From contig NW_004457344.1 in assembly GCF_000313135.1 (NCBI RefSeq), positions 1-37,371 on the forward strand: a stretch of 37,371 bases of DNA. The letters are read 5' to 3'. This DNA comes from Acanthamoeba castellanii str. Neff. Taxonomy: Eukaryota > Discosea > Longamoebia > Acanthamoebidae. This document shows positions 21,145-32,200 of the stretch, piece by piece (within the stretch, counting starts at the first letter, position 1; every line of letters starts with the position of its first letter). Below the pieces are notes generated by a model. That model was not told where the DNA came from. It saw nothing but the letters and a program-made list of their open reading frames with translations, and ran no database searches. The translations under genes and the position numbers were made by a program.

Positions 21145-22899
21145 ATGGAGGGGGTGACCCACCATTACGTGAGCTTGCCTACTGGCGTGCGGTTGCACTT
21201 CGTGGAGTGGACCCAAACGACCACCAGCGCAGGCAGTGGCTCGCAAGCCTCCGGTGCACGGCAGCTGCCGCCCCTCGTGCTGTGCCACGGCTGGCCCGAC
21301 TTCTGGTTCACCTGGCGCCACCAGGCACCGCACCCCTGCTTCTTTGCAATTATTTTATTGCATATATTTATATATATACGCACATATACATAATGCTGAA
21401 ATAATAAACAATAAACAATAATGGCATTTATGAATTTTATTATTATTATTTCAGCAGGCATTGTAATAATACCAAGATATTCTGGCTTTATCAGATAAAG
21501 GCGCTTGGTGCGGCAGGCTATCGAGTGATCGCTCCTGACCTGCGCGGCTTTGGCGAGTCGCAGGGTCCTCACGAGGTAGGACCGCTCACTGTCGAACTGC
21601 CACGCGGCCATTCTCAGAAGTGGTGGTGGCCTGTGTCCACAGGTCGAGGCCTACGGCTTGCAGGAGGTCGCTGGAGATCTCGTCGCCCTCCTTGATGTCC
21701 TGGACATCGCCAAGGCAGTGTTCATCGGCCACGACTGGTAGTCGCCCACGGCACCTGCAGGCATAACGTTGTCCTCCTCGCGATGACTCACTCACCCTCT
21801 CCCTCAATCAATCAATCAATCAATCAATCGACGCAGGGGAGGTGCGGTGGTCTGGGCGATGGCCGTGCATCATTCAAGCCGCGTTCTGGGCGTCGCGGCG
21901 CTTAACACCCCGTTCTATCCGCCAAACCCGGAGCGCAACCCCCTGACCGCTATGACCGAGAAGCCCGGCAACTACGACTACCAGCTCTACTTCATGCAGG
22001 AGGTACGACGTAACGTGGTCGATAACGTAATCTGATTCCGTCATCCGATCGAAATGAATGGACTTTTCCCCTACTAGGGAGTGGCGGAGGCTGAGTTTGA
22101 AAGGGACGTGGAGTACGCCTTGGCCTGCCTCATTCGGTCGAGCCACCCCTCAGACATGGCACCTCTGCTGGAGGCCAAGACGCGCCTTTCCACCGCCAAT
22201 GTCCGCGAGCGCGGTGCGTCACACCACCGCAGTTGAGACTGACGCGCCGCTACTAACTTTCATTGTCTCTGCAGGAGGCATGCTGGTCGGTTTCCCGCCG
22301 AAGGAGAAGATGAAGTACAGCGTGATGTTCACGCCAGCCGAATTCCAGTACTACGCAGACACCTTCAAGAAGAGCGGGTTTCGGGGAGGGCTCAACTGGT
22401 ATCGGTATGTGCAGGCCACCATCACCATCTCTTTTGCATGAGCGCGCATGATCTGGCTCATGAGCTGCGGGGGAAACCATTCAAGGAATGTGGAGAAGAA
22501 CTGGAGGTGGAACTGCGCACAGGCGAGCCACAAGATTCTTCAGCCATGCCTGATGGTCACAGCGGGCAAGGACAGAGTGTTGCCTCCCTCGGCCAGCAAG
22601 CACATGGAGCGATGGGTACCTACCGGCCCACCATCCAGCATGCACACGATTGCTCACGTCCAGGCCGTGCTCCTCAATTGCCCATCCAGATCCCGAGGCT
22701 GTCAAGGCACCACATTGAGGAGTGCGCTCACTGGACGCAGCAGGAGCATCCGCAGGAGGTACAGACCGACTCACTACAGCACTTGGTCACCCAAGGCTCT
22801 GGTTCTTACCGCGCTGATGCGCGTCATAAACAGGTCAACCGCGCGCTGTTGCATTGGCTTAACTCGATCATCAACGACCCAAAGGCGGCCAAGCTGTGA
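21145..22899 (+). CDS. Epoxide hydrolase-like alpha/beta hydrolase
   Basis: Predicted soluble epoxide hydrolase (epoxide to diol). Nine exons (21145-21324, 21495-21575, 21643-21737, 21837-22002, 22078-22213, 22275-22404, 22486-22615, 22690-22758, 22834-22899) give about 350 residues. Seen in order: LVLCHGWPDFWFTWRHQ with the oxyanion-hole HGxP motif; GYRVIAPDLRGFGES; the nucleophile elbow FIGHDWGGAVVW, completed across the intron at 21738-21836, with Asp as nucleophile; TAGKDRVLPP, giving the acid Asp; and EECAHWTQQEHP, giving the catalytic His. The full Asp-Asp-His triad is present and supports an epoxide or haloalkane hydrolase over an esterase, with length and HGWP favouring epoxide hydrolase. 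The first intron lacks a GT donor where the protein alignment needs it (CAG|GCACCG) and is AT-rich, so it is a candidate GC-AG intron. No targeting signal is evident. Confidence 0.87.
21340..21494 (+). other. AT-rich intron island in epoxide hydrolase gene
   Basis: About 150 bp with very high A+T (runs such as TATATTTATATATATACG, ATAATAAACAATAAACAATA and TTATTATTATTATTTCAG) inside a GC-rich gene. It forms most of intron 1, whose acceptor is CTTTATCAG before 21495. Similar islands occur at about 3485-3525, 3760-3845, 6605-6735, 10800-10860, 19215-19285, 30395-30460 and 34825-34875, mostly within introns. Confidence 0.7.
21806..21830 (+). repeat. (ATCA)n microsatellite in epoxide hydrolase intron 3
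   Basis: About six tandem ATCA units lie just upstream of the acceptor CGACGCAG at 21829-21836. Confidence 0.85.
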
Positions 22900-22991
22900 T
22901 ACCACAACGCAGTGCCTGCTGTTTCACAACATCATCACAAACATTGAAAGCTGAAATCTGCATCTGCATTCTCTCCTCCAACAGTGGTGAC

Positions 22992-24478
22992 CTAGAAGTT
23001 GAGTCCGGAGAAGGACTTCTGCGCAACACCGCACGCGTCCTTGCCGAACTCGAGGTACATGTAGCCCTTCATGCCTGCCACGACAGTCACAGTCACGGGA
23101 GCAGTGAGCCGCAAGCTCCACCACTGCTGCTGCTCCAGTTTCTCTCAGTGAGGGGGGATTATTGGACATACCCCACTTGTCTCCCCACGAGTTGCGCAGG
23201 ATCCAGTAGGGCGGGTTGGCTTCCAGGTTGTACCCGACTGCCAGCAGGCAGTGGTTGAATTCAGTGCCGCAGCCCTGGGCCGGGAAGACGCCCCCTGTAG
23301 CACACGCACTCAAGTTCGGCGTGAGTGGGACCAATGGTAAGGGTTGTGGTTGGTGATGAGGTTCGTGCCAGTGTAGGACATCCAGTTGAACGCATCAACG
23401 CACACCGTGATGGGGCTCAGGTAGGACAGAAAGCCGGTCTATGAGCAAGCAGTCAGTGCGGTAGGGTGGGAGGACAAGAGAAGCAGGGGACAGCCAAATG
23501 GGTACCATTATAGGCTCACTGCCGAAGCGGGTGACGAGCATATAGCCCCAGATCTTGGCCGCAATATCGCTTGAGTTGAAGGAGCAGCGGTCAGTCTTTG
23601 CCGTGTAGGGATAGGAGGCTGCGCTCTCCAGACCGCCAGCATTCATGATCGACTGATAGTAGCGGTTGTGGTGGGTGACGGTGAATGAAGGTCGCACGAG
23701 AAGCCCAAGGCGAATGGTGATCCATACCTCGAAGCCCTCGTTGGAGATACCGCCATCGCAGCCTGAAGCGGCCAGAGCACAATCGATAAGCTGTTGCGCA
23801 GACATAGGAATCAGACCGTGGCCAGCAATGGCCCACAGAGATTCAAGGTTCTCAGCCACAGAGAACGCCCTGCAGAGGGAGGGGGTAGAAGGCTTAGTCT
23901 CACACTTCGGACTCGCGTAGACGTGACTACGAGGGTGCGCCAGCACCGCCACACGCACAGAGAAACGCACCACCCAGAGCCACAGTCCCCTTGATCGTAC
24001 ACCGGCGTCAGAATGCCGGTCTTGTTGCGCCAATCGAACGTCTTTGGAATCACTACCGGGGTTGGGAAGGGGCTTGGGCTGGCCTGTGTTCCTTGGCCCA
24101 CGGGGAAGCCAGGCTTCTTCATGAGCACTCGTTCCTTGAACTCAGTGGGCGTCATATCCGAAAACTGTGTAATGCCGAACTGCGTCTTCTCCTGCAGCGA
24201 AGTTAGAGGGCTAACATCACCACGGTTCTGCAGGAGACTGTACTTGAGGGGGAGGGGCGTACTCCATATTTGGCGTTGAATGCCTCAATCTGAGCGAGGT
24301 TATGAGTGAAAGCGGCGAGCCGCTGCTGGTACTCGTTGTCGTTGGCGTACTTCTTGTTGAACCGACCCACAAAAGCATAGAACTGCTCCTTGGCGTCCAC
24401 TTCAACGTGGAGTGCGGCAGTGGAGGCTGCAGCGAGCGACAGCACCACCAACACTGCAAAGTTCAGGCTACTCTTCAT
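22992..24478 (-). CDS. Papain-family (C1A) protein with catalytic Cys replaced by Gly
   Basis: A secreted or lysosomal papain-fold protein. The start at 24478 gives a signal peptide, [20 protein letters not shown]. An I29 inhibitor prodomain follows ([15 protein letters not shown], an ERFNIN-like helix, then [18 protein letters not shown]). The mature region begins near [20 protein letters not shown]. Papains next have CGSCWAF; here the spliced sequence reads CGSGWAF, so the nucleophile position (codon GGG at 23973-23975) is Gly. The rest is preserved: [13 protein letters not shown], the catalytic-type His in [15 protein letters not shown] (about 23235-23270), and the Asn in [13 protein letters not shown] (about 23180-23210). 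Intact frame, prodomain and disulfide cysteines argue against simple decay. Several exons; the splice at 23971/23970 is well supported because it gives WAF. Proteolysis is probably lost, so a binding or scaffold role is possible. The C-terminus is KSFSGLNF. Confidence 0.85.
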
Positions 24479-24692
24479 CAGGAGGGGTGCCAGTGTTCTA
24501 TTTTTCTTATCGCACAACAAGGCCGCGTTGCCTTTTGACCAAGAGGCCGCGTTGTCCAAACGTGGAAGGCCACCCTCTTTCGGCTGGCCGTACTGGCGTC
24601 ATCAGGCGTGCGTGATCGGGACAGAAACCGTTCCGTAAATAAACGATCTTTGAAGATTAAAATAAACTATTTAATTCTCGTAACTCAAGATC
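24479..24692. promoter_or_regulatory. Divergent intergenic region, papain-like and TIM10-like genes
   Basis: 214 bp between divergent start codons. The TIM10 side is AT-rich (about 24637-24680). No motif is certain enough to name. Confidence 0.4.
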
Positions 24693-25083
24693 ATGAATGG
24701 ACAGCCGATGCCCTCGGGGATGAGCGAGCAGGAGCGGGAGGACGTGCTCGCCGCCTCCGAATTCATCACCATACAGATGGACCTTTATAATCGGTATGTG
24801 CCGCCGCATGATCTTTAATCCTCCAATTCATCTTCTCTAAAAAACTCATCTCGGCCTCTGCAGAGTGCTGGGGCGATGTTGGGACAAGTGCATCGCGCAC
24901 TACTGGGACAAAGACCTTACGGTGGGCGAGGGCTCATGCGTCGATCGATGCGTTGTGAAATACATGACGGTGCAGCGGACAGTGGCCAAGCGAGTGCTGG
25001 GCATTCGGGCTTGGACAAAGCGAGAAGAGGAGCGACAGAAGGTTATCCAGAAGCTGAGGGACAATCAGATGTTTGGTGTATAA
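24693..25083 (+). CDS. TIM10: Small Tim chaperone, TIM10-like
   Basis: Predicted mitochondrial intermembrane-space chaperone that, as part of a Tim9-Tim10-type hexamer, escorts hydrophobic precursors to the inner membrane. Two exons (24693-24793, 24864-25083) encode about 106 residues. The twin CX3C motif is complete: CWDKC, a 15-residue spacer, then CVDRC. Flanks such as MDLYNRVLGRCWDKC and GSCVDRCVVKYMTV resemble Tim10 more than Tim8, Tim9 or Tim13. No cleavable presequence is seen, as expected for a protein imported by Mia40 oxidative trapping. The intron splits the Arg codon before VLGRCW with a clean GTATGT donor. The stop lies 55 bp from that of the converging UFM1 gene. Confidence 0.9.
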
Positions 25084-25138
25084 AATCTTGGCGATTCAAG
25101 CATGGATGAAAAAATCGTACAGAGCAGGATGGAGTGCA

Positions 25139-25549
25139 TCAGCAGTGGCCCACCTTGTCGCGAGGAATGAGACGCAGCTCGCTGCCGTGTCGCAGGAAGA
25201 TCTGGCCAGCCGTGCCCTGAGGGTTGATGCCAGTGCCGTCGTTCGTGATGACGGCAGAGGTGTTGGCAGCAACGTCGAACTCTTCGGCAGCGAAGCGGAT
25301 GACGGCAGTGAAGGGCGTCTCCTCGAGCACCTTCACGATTCTGTACGGAAGCTTCGGGTCAGAAGCCAACGTGATCTTGAACGTCACCTTGGCCTGGCTG
25401 GCGGCGGGGGCGGAGGGAGCCGAAGAGGGAGCCGAAGAGGTTGCAGACCTGATGGGAAAAGGAAATGATTCCATTTACATTAATTCTTGATGTGGTGTCT
25501 CCTGTTCTGTTCCATGTCCCTCAGCAAGCGAAGGGGAAGGGCCTTACAT
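25139..25549 (-). CDS. UFM1: Ubiquitin-fold modifier 1 (UFM1)
   Basis: Ubiquitin-like modifier, attached to targets by the UBA5-UFC1-UFL1 cascade (known substrates include ribosomal protein uL24 at the ER). The main exon (25448-25139) contains [59 protein letters not shown] and [14 protein letters not shown], which match UFM1 along its length. The single conserved C-terminal Gly is followed by His-Cys, a two-residue propeptide to be trimmed by a UfSP-type protease. The preferred start has AT at 25549-25548, then an intron with donor GTAAGG and acceptor CCCATCAG, then G at 25448, making ATG across the junction and the N-terminus [12 protein letters not shown]. This adds about 19 Ala/Ser/Pro residues before the fold. 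The alternative is an unspliced ATG at 25474, giving [10 protein letters not shown]. Total about 103 residues. Confidence 0.93.
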
Positions 25550-25735
25550 GGTGTTGGTGGATGCGGTGTGTGGATTAACAAGAACTCTTCTTGTATGTTG
25601 TCTCTGTTGCTGACGTCAGCCCAAGTCGCTGGAAAAGAGAAAACAGGTGGAAAAGAAAAATACAGAACGGAGCGGAGGAGCGAGATGAAGATGAGGCCAA
25701 TCCACCGAGCCCGCTTGTCCGCACCCTTAGACACT
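25550..25735. promoter_or_regulatory. Bidirectional promoter region with a perfect TGACGTCA palindrome
   Basis: About 190 bp separate the UFM1 and PPR start codons. A perfect 8-bp TGACGTCA (the CRE/ATF-type bZIP consensus in other eukaryotes) lies at 25611-25618, near the middle. Being palindromic it could serve both genes. That a bZIP factor binds here is inference. Confidence 0.5.
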
Positions 25736-28301
25736 ATGCTGCAGTCCAACATGGCGTTGCCGCGTCTTGGCGCTTGTGGCAAGGTTGCAAATCTCTCCTT
25801 TTTCTGAGCCTCATCTTGCGTACCGGCTTGGACTCAACGCGGACCTTTTTTATTTCTACACAGATGCCTGGTGCGCACTCGACAACACTTCTTATGGGAC
25901 GCTCAGCGTATCGGGCAGAGGCCAGGGCTTCTTCGCCTTTCTCTTCGTCCTCCGGTGTTCTCTTCACCCCCTTCTCTGCCACTACTGGTATGCCGAGTGG
26001 TTGCGCACGTCGGTTCCTCGCCACGAAGCAGAAGGAGGCCACGAAGCCCAACAACAAAGCAGGATTCAAGAAGCCAGGCAACAAGCAGCACCACAACACG
26101 TACGTGTTTCTCCACTTGTGAGTTCGCAACTGTGGGCCATATAAGCTGCTCACTCGGCCGCACAGTCCCACATACAGTTCGAGCGGCTCTCGCACTGGCG
26201 CTAAGGCTGGAAAAGGCAAGCGACCGGGCAGTGAGTACGGCACATCGCCTTCTTATCAAACCTTTTGCATATACAAGCTCGTCGTTCGATAGTCGCTCAC
26301 AAGACTCACCTACCTGCCCACCAGGCCAGCACCCGCTGCATCGGGCGCTCCAGACCCGCAGCTGGAGAAGGAGATCAAGGCCATCCGCGCCGAGACCAAC
26401 CAATCGGAGAGGCGAACGAAGCTCTACTGGCTCGTGGACAAGCTCGACAAAAGAGGGAGAGCCCACTCATACAACATCAAATCGATCGACATGCGTTTCT
26501 TCACGTGGCTCATCGGCACACTGGGAGATCAAGGCATGCTCAAGCAGGCACTACTCGTACTCGATAAGATCAAGGCCGCCAAAGGTACCTACCCACTTTT
26601 AAAGAGCGACCGTGAGACTGTCTAGGCCCAGACTCACATACGTGTATGGTGTGTGTGTGTGTGTGTGTCAACAGTGAAACCGGACGCCATAATCTACAAC
26701 TCGCTCATCAATTCCTGCGCCAAAATGAATAGGATGAAGCAAGCGCTTCACATTTACGAAGACATGCGAGCCCAGGGCATTCCAACCGATCAACGCACGC
26801 TCTCCGCCGTAATGAACGTTTTCTCGAGGATGGGCGACATCGGTACGCACATCCGCGACCGTGGCATTGGTGGACAGAGTCAGAGAATGACATGCTCTGC
26901 TACTTATGTGCAGATCGCGTAAAGACGCTCAAGGCGGAGATGGAGGCGAGCGGTCAGAAGCTTGACTCGTTCAACTACGGCTGCGTGATGAAGGCCTATG
27001 GACAGAACGGGCGAGTCGAAGACCTGCTGGCGCTCTGGGACGAGATTAAGGACAAGGAGAAGGCCGGACAGCTCGATGTGGACTCCTACCTGTACACCAT
27101 CACCATCGGGAGCCTAGGCCGTAACGGCCAGATCAAGGATATGCTCAACCTGTGGCACGAGATGAAGGCTCGCTCACGCTCAGTGGAAGGGTATGTTTGC
27201 ACGCACTCACGCACCACATCGCACACGTTCGATACAAAGATTTGAAAGCTGAGATTGACAATTGGGTGGTTAGGCGGAGGCTGCGACCCGATGTTGTCTC
27301 GTATACGACGCTGATCGACAGCCTGGGCCACAACGGCGATATCGAGCGAATGATTAGCACCCTTGCAGAGATGAAGCATGAGGCGGCCCTGGAGGAACAA
27401 CGGCTCAAGGAGGAGAAGGAGCAACGCGCGCTCAACATGGAGATCGAGCCCTTGAGTACGCAACCGCTGCGCGTTCGCATGACATATACTCTTCTCATCA
27501 TGGGCCTCACCTTTGTTGTTTTTTGTTTCTCCGCGCGTTGCGGTCCACAGAGGAGAAGATGCCCAAGTTCGAGCTTTGGCCCAATGAACAGACCTACACC
27601 TGCATCTTCAACCACTTGGGGAAGGCGGGTGAGGTGAGGAGGATCGCCAAGATCTACGACGAGCTCAGACGGGGCGCCTCCTTCCAGTTCAACGTGCAGG
27701 TCTACACCGCGCTCATCAACGGGTACTTAACATCGGCCCCCGTGTATTCTCGCAGCCCTTGAAAGAGGCCATGAGCAGCTTCCTGATGCACACATGTGTG
27801 GGCGCACAACGACAACAACAGGTTTGGCAGGGCTGGCGACCTCGCGCGGATGCAGAAGGTCTATGATAGGATGAGGCAGGAGGAGATCCGACCTACCGCG
27901 CAAACCTACACAGCGCTCATCGAGGCCTTCACAAAGCATGGTGCGCCTTGCGAAGATTAGTTTGGTCGTCATCAGCATCAACGCACCCAAGGGGATGTCT
28001 GACGCGCATGTCTTGTTGTGCGTAGGCTCGCCGTATGGCGTGGTGGACATGTGGAAGCAGGTCAAGCACCAGACCTTCCTGCCGGACTCGCGCCTCTTTC
28101 ACGCGCTCGTGAAGGGCCTCCCCGCGGACCGGCTGCACGACCTGCTGGACGTGTTCTGGTTCATGAAAACGCAGCAACACCGGGTGACGCCCTTCATCTA
28201 CGCGCGGATCATCGACTCCATCAAAGGCGCCAAACGTGACGACGAGGTGCGTTTCCCATTCCCCCATCTCCTTTCCTCGTTACCAACAACATCGCACTCA
28301 C

Positions 28302-28345
<44 letters not shown>

Positions 28346-28583
28346 CACAACACGAACGTGGCGATAGATGGAAAGGGTGGTGGCGGAGCTGGAGAAGGAG
28401 GGCGTGGTGGAGTCGGTGGACCGCGCCACCTGCCAGGCCATCGCCGACCTGTGGGAACGAAGAGGCAACAACGCGGCCAAACGAGCCCTGTGGATCGAGA
28501 GGGCCAAGCACGCCCGCGAGTTCGTCCCCAGCAGCGGCGGCAGCGACCACGCGGTGGGGGACCACGCTGGCGAACAACACTGA
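25736..28583 (+). CDS. Pentatricopeptide repeat (PPR) protein, probably mitochondrial
   Basis: Predicted sequence-specific organellar RNA-binding protein. Proposed exons: 25736-25783, 25864-26099, 26166-26230, 26354-26584, 26675-26842, 26914-27190, 27274-27455, 27551-27722, 27822-27940, 28026-28246, 28368-28583, joining in frame to about 644 residues. The N-terminus is Ser/Arg/Ala-rich (MGRSAYRAEARASSPFSSSS, then CARRFLATKQ), consistent with a mitochondrial presequence. Clear PPR units follow: PDAIIYNSLINSCAKMNRMK, DSFNYGCVMKAYGQNGRVED, DSYLYTITIGSLGRNGQIKD, PDVVSYTTLIDSLGHNGDIE, PNEQTYTCIFNHLGKAGEVR, NVQVYTALINGY(R)FGRAGDL and PTAQTYTALIEAFTKHG. No SMR, DYW or PPR-associated nuclease domain is seen. 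The start is uncertain: an ATG at 25864 just after an acceptor is the alternative. The acceptor at 26354 is chosen because the stronger-looking one at 26325 would shift frame. Confidence 0.85.
28303..28350 (+). repeat. (CA)n microsatellite in last PPR intron
   Basis: About 45 bp of nearly perfect CA repeat fill the middle of the intron between 28246 and 28368. Confidence 0.85.
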
Positions 28584-29209
28584 GCTCAGTGGCGATGGTG
28601 AACACCAGAAAGAAAATGCGAATGCGTGCAAGCCCTGTGATCGTGGACCAGTCAGTGGTACACCTCGCCGGCTAAGGTCTACACGGCAGGTCCTCCTTTG
28701 GAAAAGAGGAGTTGAGTGGGCGGTGAAGTGGTCCACGAGCTCGGGGTCTTGAGCTCGCGGTACGGGTCGCCGAGCACAAAAGTGATTCATCACGATTTTC
28801 CTTTTCCTTTTTCTTGGATTTTCTTTTTCATTTTCTGCTGTCTTCGTTCTTCTCGTCGTTGCGTAGCCGCAAAGTGCCCTTGAAGACACGAGACACCGCC
28901 TGCATAGCTACCCGGGTGACGCGAAAACAAGATCATAGCATTAGAAGATTCGTCTACGCATCATCGGCCTGGAGTGACACCGCGGCAATCGATCTCTTTT
29001 CCCTTCTCTTTTCCACACGTTTTCGTTATTCTACAAACATAGAGAGAGATCGATACAAAGCAGACTTACGGGTACGGCTCTTCACCCCCCCCCTTCTTCT
29101 TCTTCTTTCCATCCTATTCGTGCGTGTTCTTAGGATATTCATTTATTAAAAATGACAATTTCCCATTGTTATTTTTTCTTATTTAATATTAGAAGAGAGG
29201 ACAGGCAAG
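28584..29209. other. Intergenic region, probably containing 5' UTR exon(s) of the RapGAP gene
   Basis: 626 bp without a convincing coding exon. On the + strand a strong pyrimidine tract (28797-28864) ends in GCGTAG, and AT-rich sequence ending TTAATATTAG lies 20 bp before the RapGAP ATG. Both look like 3' splice sites, which would make about 28867-29070 a spliced non-coding leader. That reading is inference. No tRNA or other structured RNA is apparent. Confidence 0.4.
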
Positions 29210-32200
29210 ATGGAGCACAACAGCGGGAGGCCGCGGGCGTTTACGACCACGGGGAGCCACATCGGAGGAACGACAAGAGAGGAGGAGGACCCCATGGCTC
29301 TGCAGATGGATGGATCCGCACAGCTCTCCATTCTCAACTCCCTCCTCTCCTCCACCAACAAGGCCAAGTTTCTTGTGCGCTCCCCTACCTCTTTGAACGT
29401 TCGCTCTTTTGTCGTTTTCGTTCTTTTCTTGAGTGCCTTGGCACCCTCGTATTTTCCTCTATTTTGCTTCAACAAATCTCTTCCGTCACACCAGACGGTC
29501 ACCTTATCTCTCTGCCTGCTTTCTTTTTTTCTGTTTTTCTTTGTTTCTTTGTTTATTTTATTCGTTTAATAATCGTTTAAATGGCATCACGTGTGCCGCC
29601 CTAGGTGCCCTCGTCGATGGTGGCCTTCACCGGCTACGAGGACAAGGTGAAAGAGGAACAGTGGTTTCGCACCGAACAGACCACCCAGCAGACCTGGGTT
29701 CAGGTTCGCGTCCGCTCTGCGCTTCCTTCATTTCACTCCAATGCGTTGATGGATTTGTATGCGTGTGCGGTGACGCGTGTGTGCATGTGCGGTCGTGTGT
29801 GTGTGTGTGTGTGTGTGTGTAGTTTCGCGAGGAAGACGAGCCGTGGCCGCTGCAGATAAAGCACGAGGAGGGTTACGTGCGGGAACAGGGGGTGGAGGGC
29901 GAGTACCAGACACAGCTGAAGAAGGACGGGTTCCCACTCGTGGAAAAGGACAAGTACAAGTGCTACTACCGCGAGTACTTCTTCTCGCCCGACAAAAAGG
30001 AAGACCTCATGCGTACGACACACACCACCGCACACGCACCGCAGCACGCACATAGCTTGGTGGCTAACTACTCCGATTTATGTGTGTAGGACACTATGTG
30101 TACATGAGTCGGTTGGAGGACGAGGAGGTGAACAACATCGGTTCGGTCATCATCTGCTGCGAGGCCAAGCCGTCTCCGCCCGTCCCCCTGACAAAACACT
30201 CCATCAAGGCCCTCGTCTGGTCCAAGAAGGTTACCGTCACCCTCCCCACTCACACCTACGCCCGTCCTCCCCCTCGAACTCAAACGCTCATACATGCCGC
30301 ATGCCGTGCAACGTCACAGGGCCAAGAGCGGGTCACCATTGGACTGAGGGCGCTCTCCGAGGTACTATCTCTGCTTGCGAGCGGCTTGGGCTTGTTAGAG
30401 CAATATTTTTTATTTTTATTATTTATTATTTTCTTTTCATAATAATTGAATTCTTTTTGTTCTTCCAGTCCGGATCGGTGATCAAGGCGATCAAAGAGGA
30501 GGCACCCTATCTTCAGCCCATCCGCTTCAATCGCATCAAGTGCGTTGGAAATTGGTTACACTGTTTGTGAATATCGCCGCGGGCGCGACTTACACTCTGG
30601 TAACAACGTTGATACTTTTAGGGACTCGCTGGTGGTGAAGGAGAAGCTGTTGACGTACGAGAAGCAGAACGTGCAGGTCAACTACAAGTTCGGCGTGCTA
30701 TTCTCGCGCGAACACCAAACGACGGAGGACCAGATGTACAACAACGGTACCCCTTCGCCAACCTCCTTCTTCTTGTTGAGGCTGACGTGGCTTACCGAAA
30801 GCTGTTGAGCTAACGCGCGTTGCATTATGCTGTCATGTTTGGGCGTGTCCACGTCGCAGAGCACGGAAGTCCAGCGTTTGAGGAGTTTCTGGACTTTTTG
30901 GGCGACAGGATAAAGCTGGAGGGCTTTCAGGGCTACAGAGGCGGCCTTGACGTCAAAGGTCCGTTCCGCATCTGTTCACAGAGATGTGTGAATGTCTCTG
31001 ACTAGTTCGTTCGTTCGCTTTCGTTCTTTCTTGTAACTCTTCCGTTCTTCGTTCTTCGTTCTTTTTGTATCTTTAGCCAACACGACTGGAACGCACAGTG
31101 TACATACGCAGCACAAGGGCAGCGAAATCATGTTCCACGTCTCAACTCTTCTCCAGTATTATCCCAGCGACGCTCAACAGGTGCGCCCCAACATTATCTG
31201 CATATTTGTCCGCTTGTGTGTGCGTGTGCGTGTGCGTGTGCGTGTGCGGTGTGTGCTTGTGTGCGTGTGTGCGGTGGTGTGTGCGCTTACGCACTTTTCC
31301 TTTCGAAAAAGGTCGAACGGAAGCGACATTTGGGTAACGACGTGGTGATGATCATTTTCCGCGAGGGCGAGAACGAGCCCTTTTCGCCCAAGTGGGTCCG
31401 CTCCCAGTTCAACCACGTGTTCATCGTGGTCACCCCGGTGGCGCACCCCAAGGGCAAGCCCGGCACCTGGTACAAGCTCGCCATCTCGTGCAAGGAGGGC
31501 GTCGTCCCCTTCCAGCCCCGCCTCCCCTTTCCGCCCTACCTCCGCAAGGGCAAGAAGGCCCGCGAGTGGTTCCTCTCCAAACGTACGTTGGGCATTCCCC
31601 CTTTCTTTTTTTTTAAGTCCGATGTTCGTAACGTCAAGTGGCCTTTTTTTAACTCCTAATAGTGGTCAATGCGGAGAGGGCCGCGTTCCACGCGCCCGAC
31701 TTTGTGCTCAAGTTCCGTAACGCGCGTAAGATCCAACTCCGAAACATCATCGAGGAGTGCCAGTCGGAGAAAGAAGGGTACGTACCGACCGACTGCAGAG
31801 GCCCTTGTGAGGGAGGCGGCCCGCGTTCACGCACATCTCACGAACCGTCATGGTGGCCCACGCCCGCAGATTGTTGGCGCGATCAATGACCGGCTCCAAG
31901 ATCAAGAACATTGCCAAGGGCGCGAAGGCAGTCATCCACAAAGGCGACGAGGGTCGATCTGGTGGTACATCGCACGCTTTCTCTTGAAAAAAGTGAGCAC
32001 ATCATCACACGCTCGTGTACGTGTGTGTGCGGTGGTGCGTGCGGTGGTGCGTGTGTGTGTGTCGGTTTGTGTTCTGTCACAGAGGAGGACGGGGGCACGA
32101 TCACCTTTATGGCCAAGTGGAAGCTCAGCGAAGATGCGAAGCCCGACAACGTCATCGTCGACGTCACACCGCGCGAGATCGTGTTCAAGGACCCGCGCAA

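Noticed and set aside
28670..28920. Minus-strand reading frame with a protein-like C-terminus (GDPYRELKTPSSWTTSPPTQ) and a nearby MQAVSRVFKGTLR
   Set aside because: The two pieces cannot be joined by a convincing splice on the minus strand, there is no pyrimidine tract there, and the plus strand instead shows a strong acceptor. I treat it as chance.
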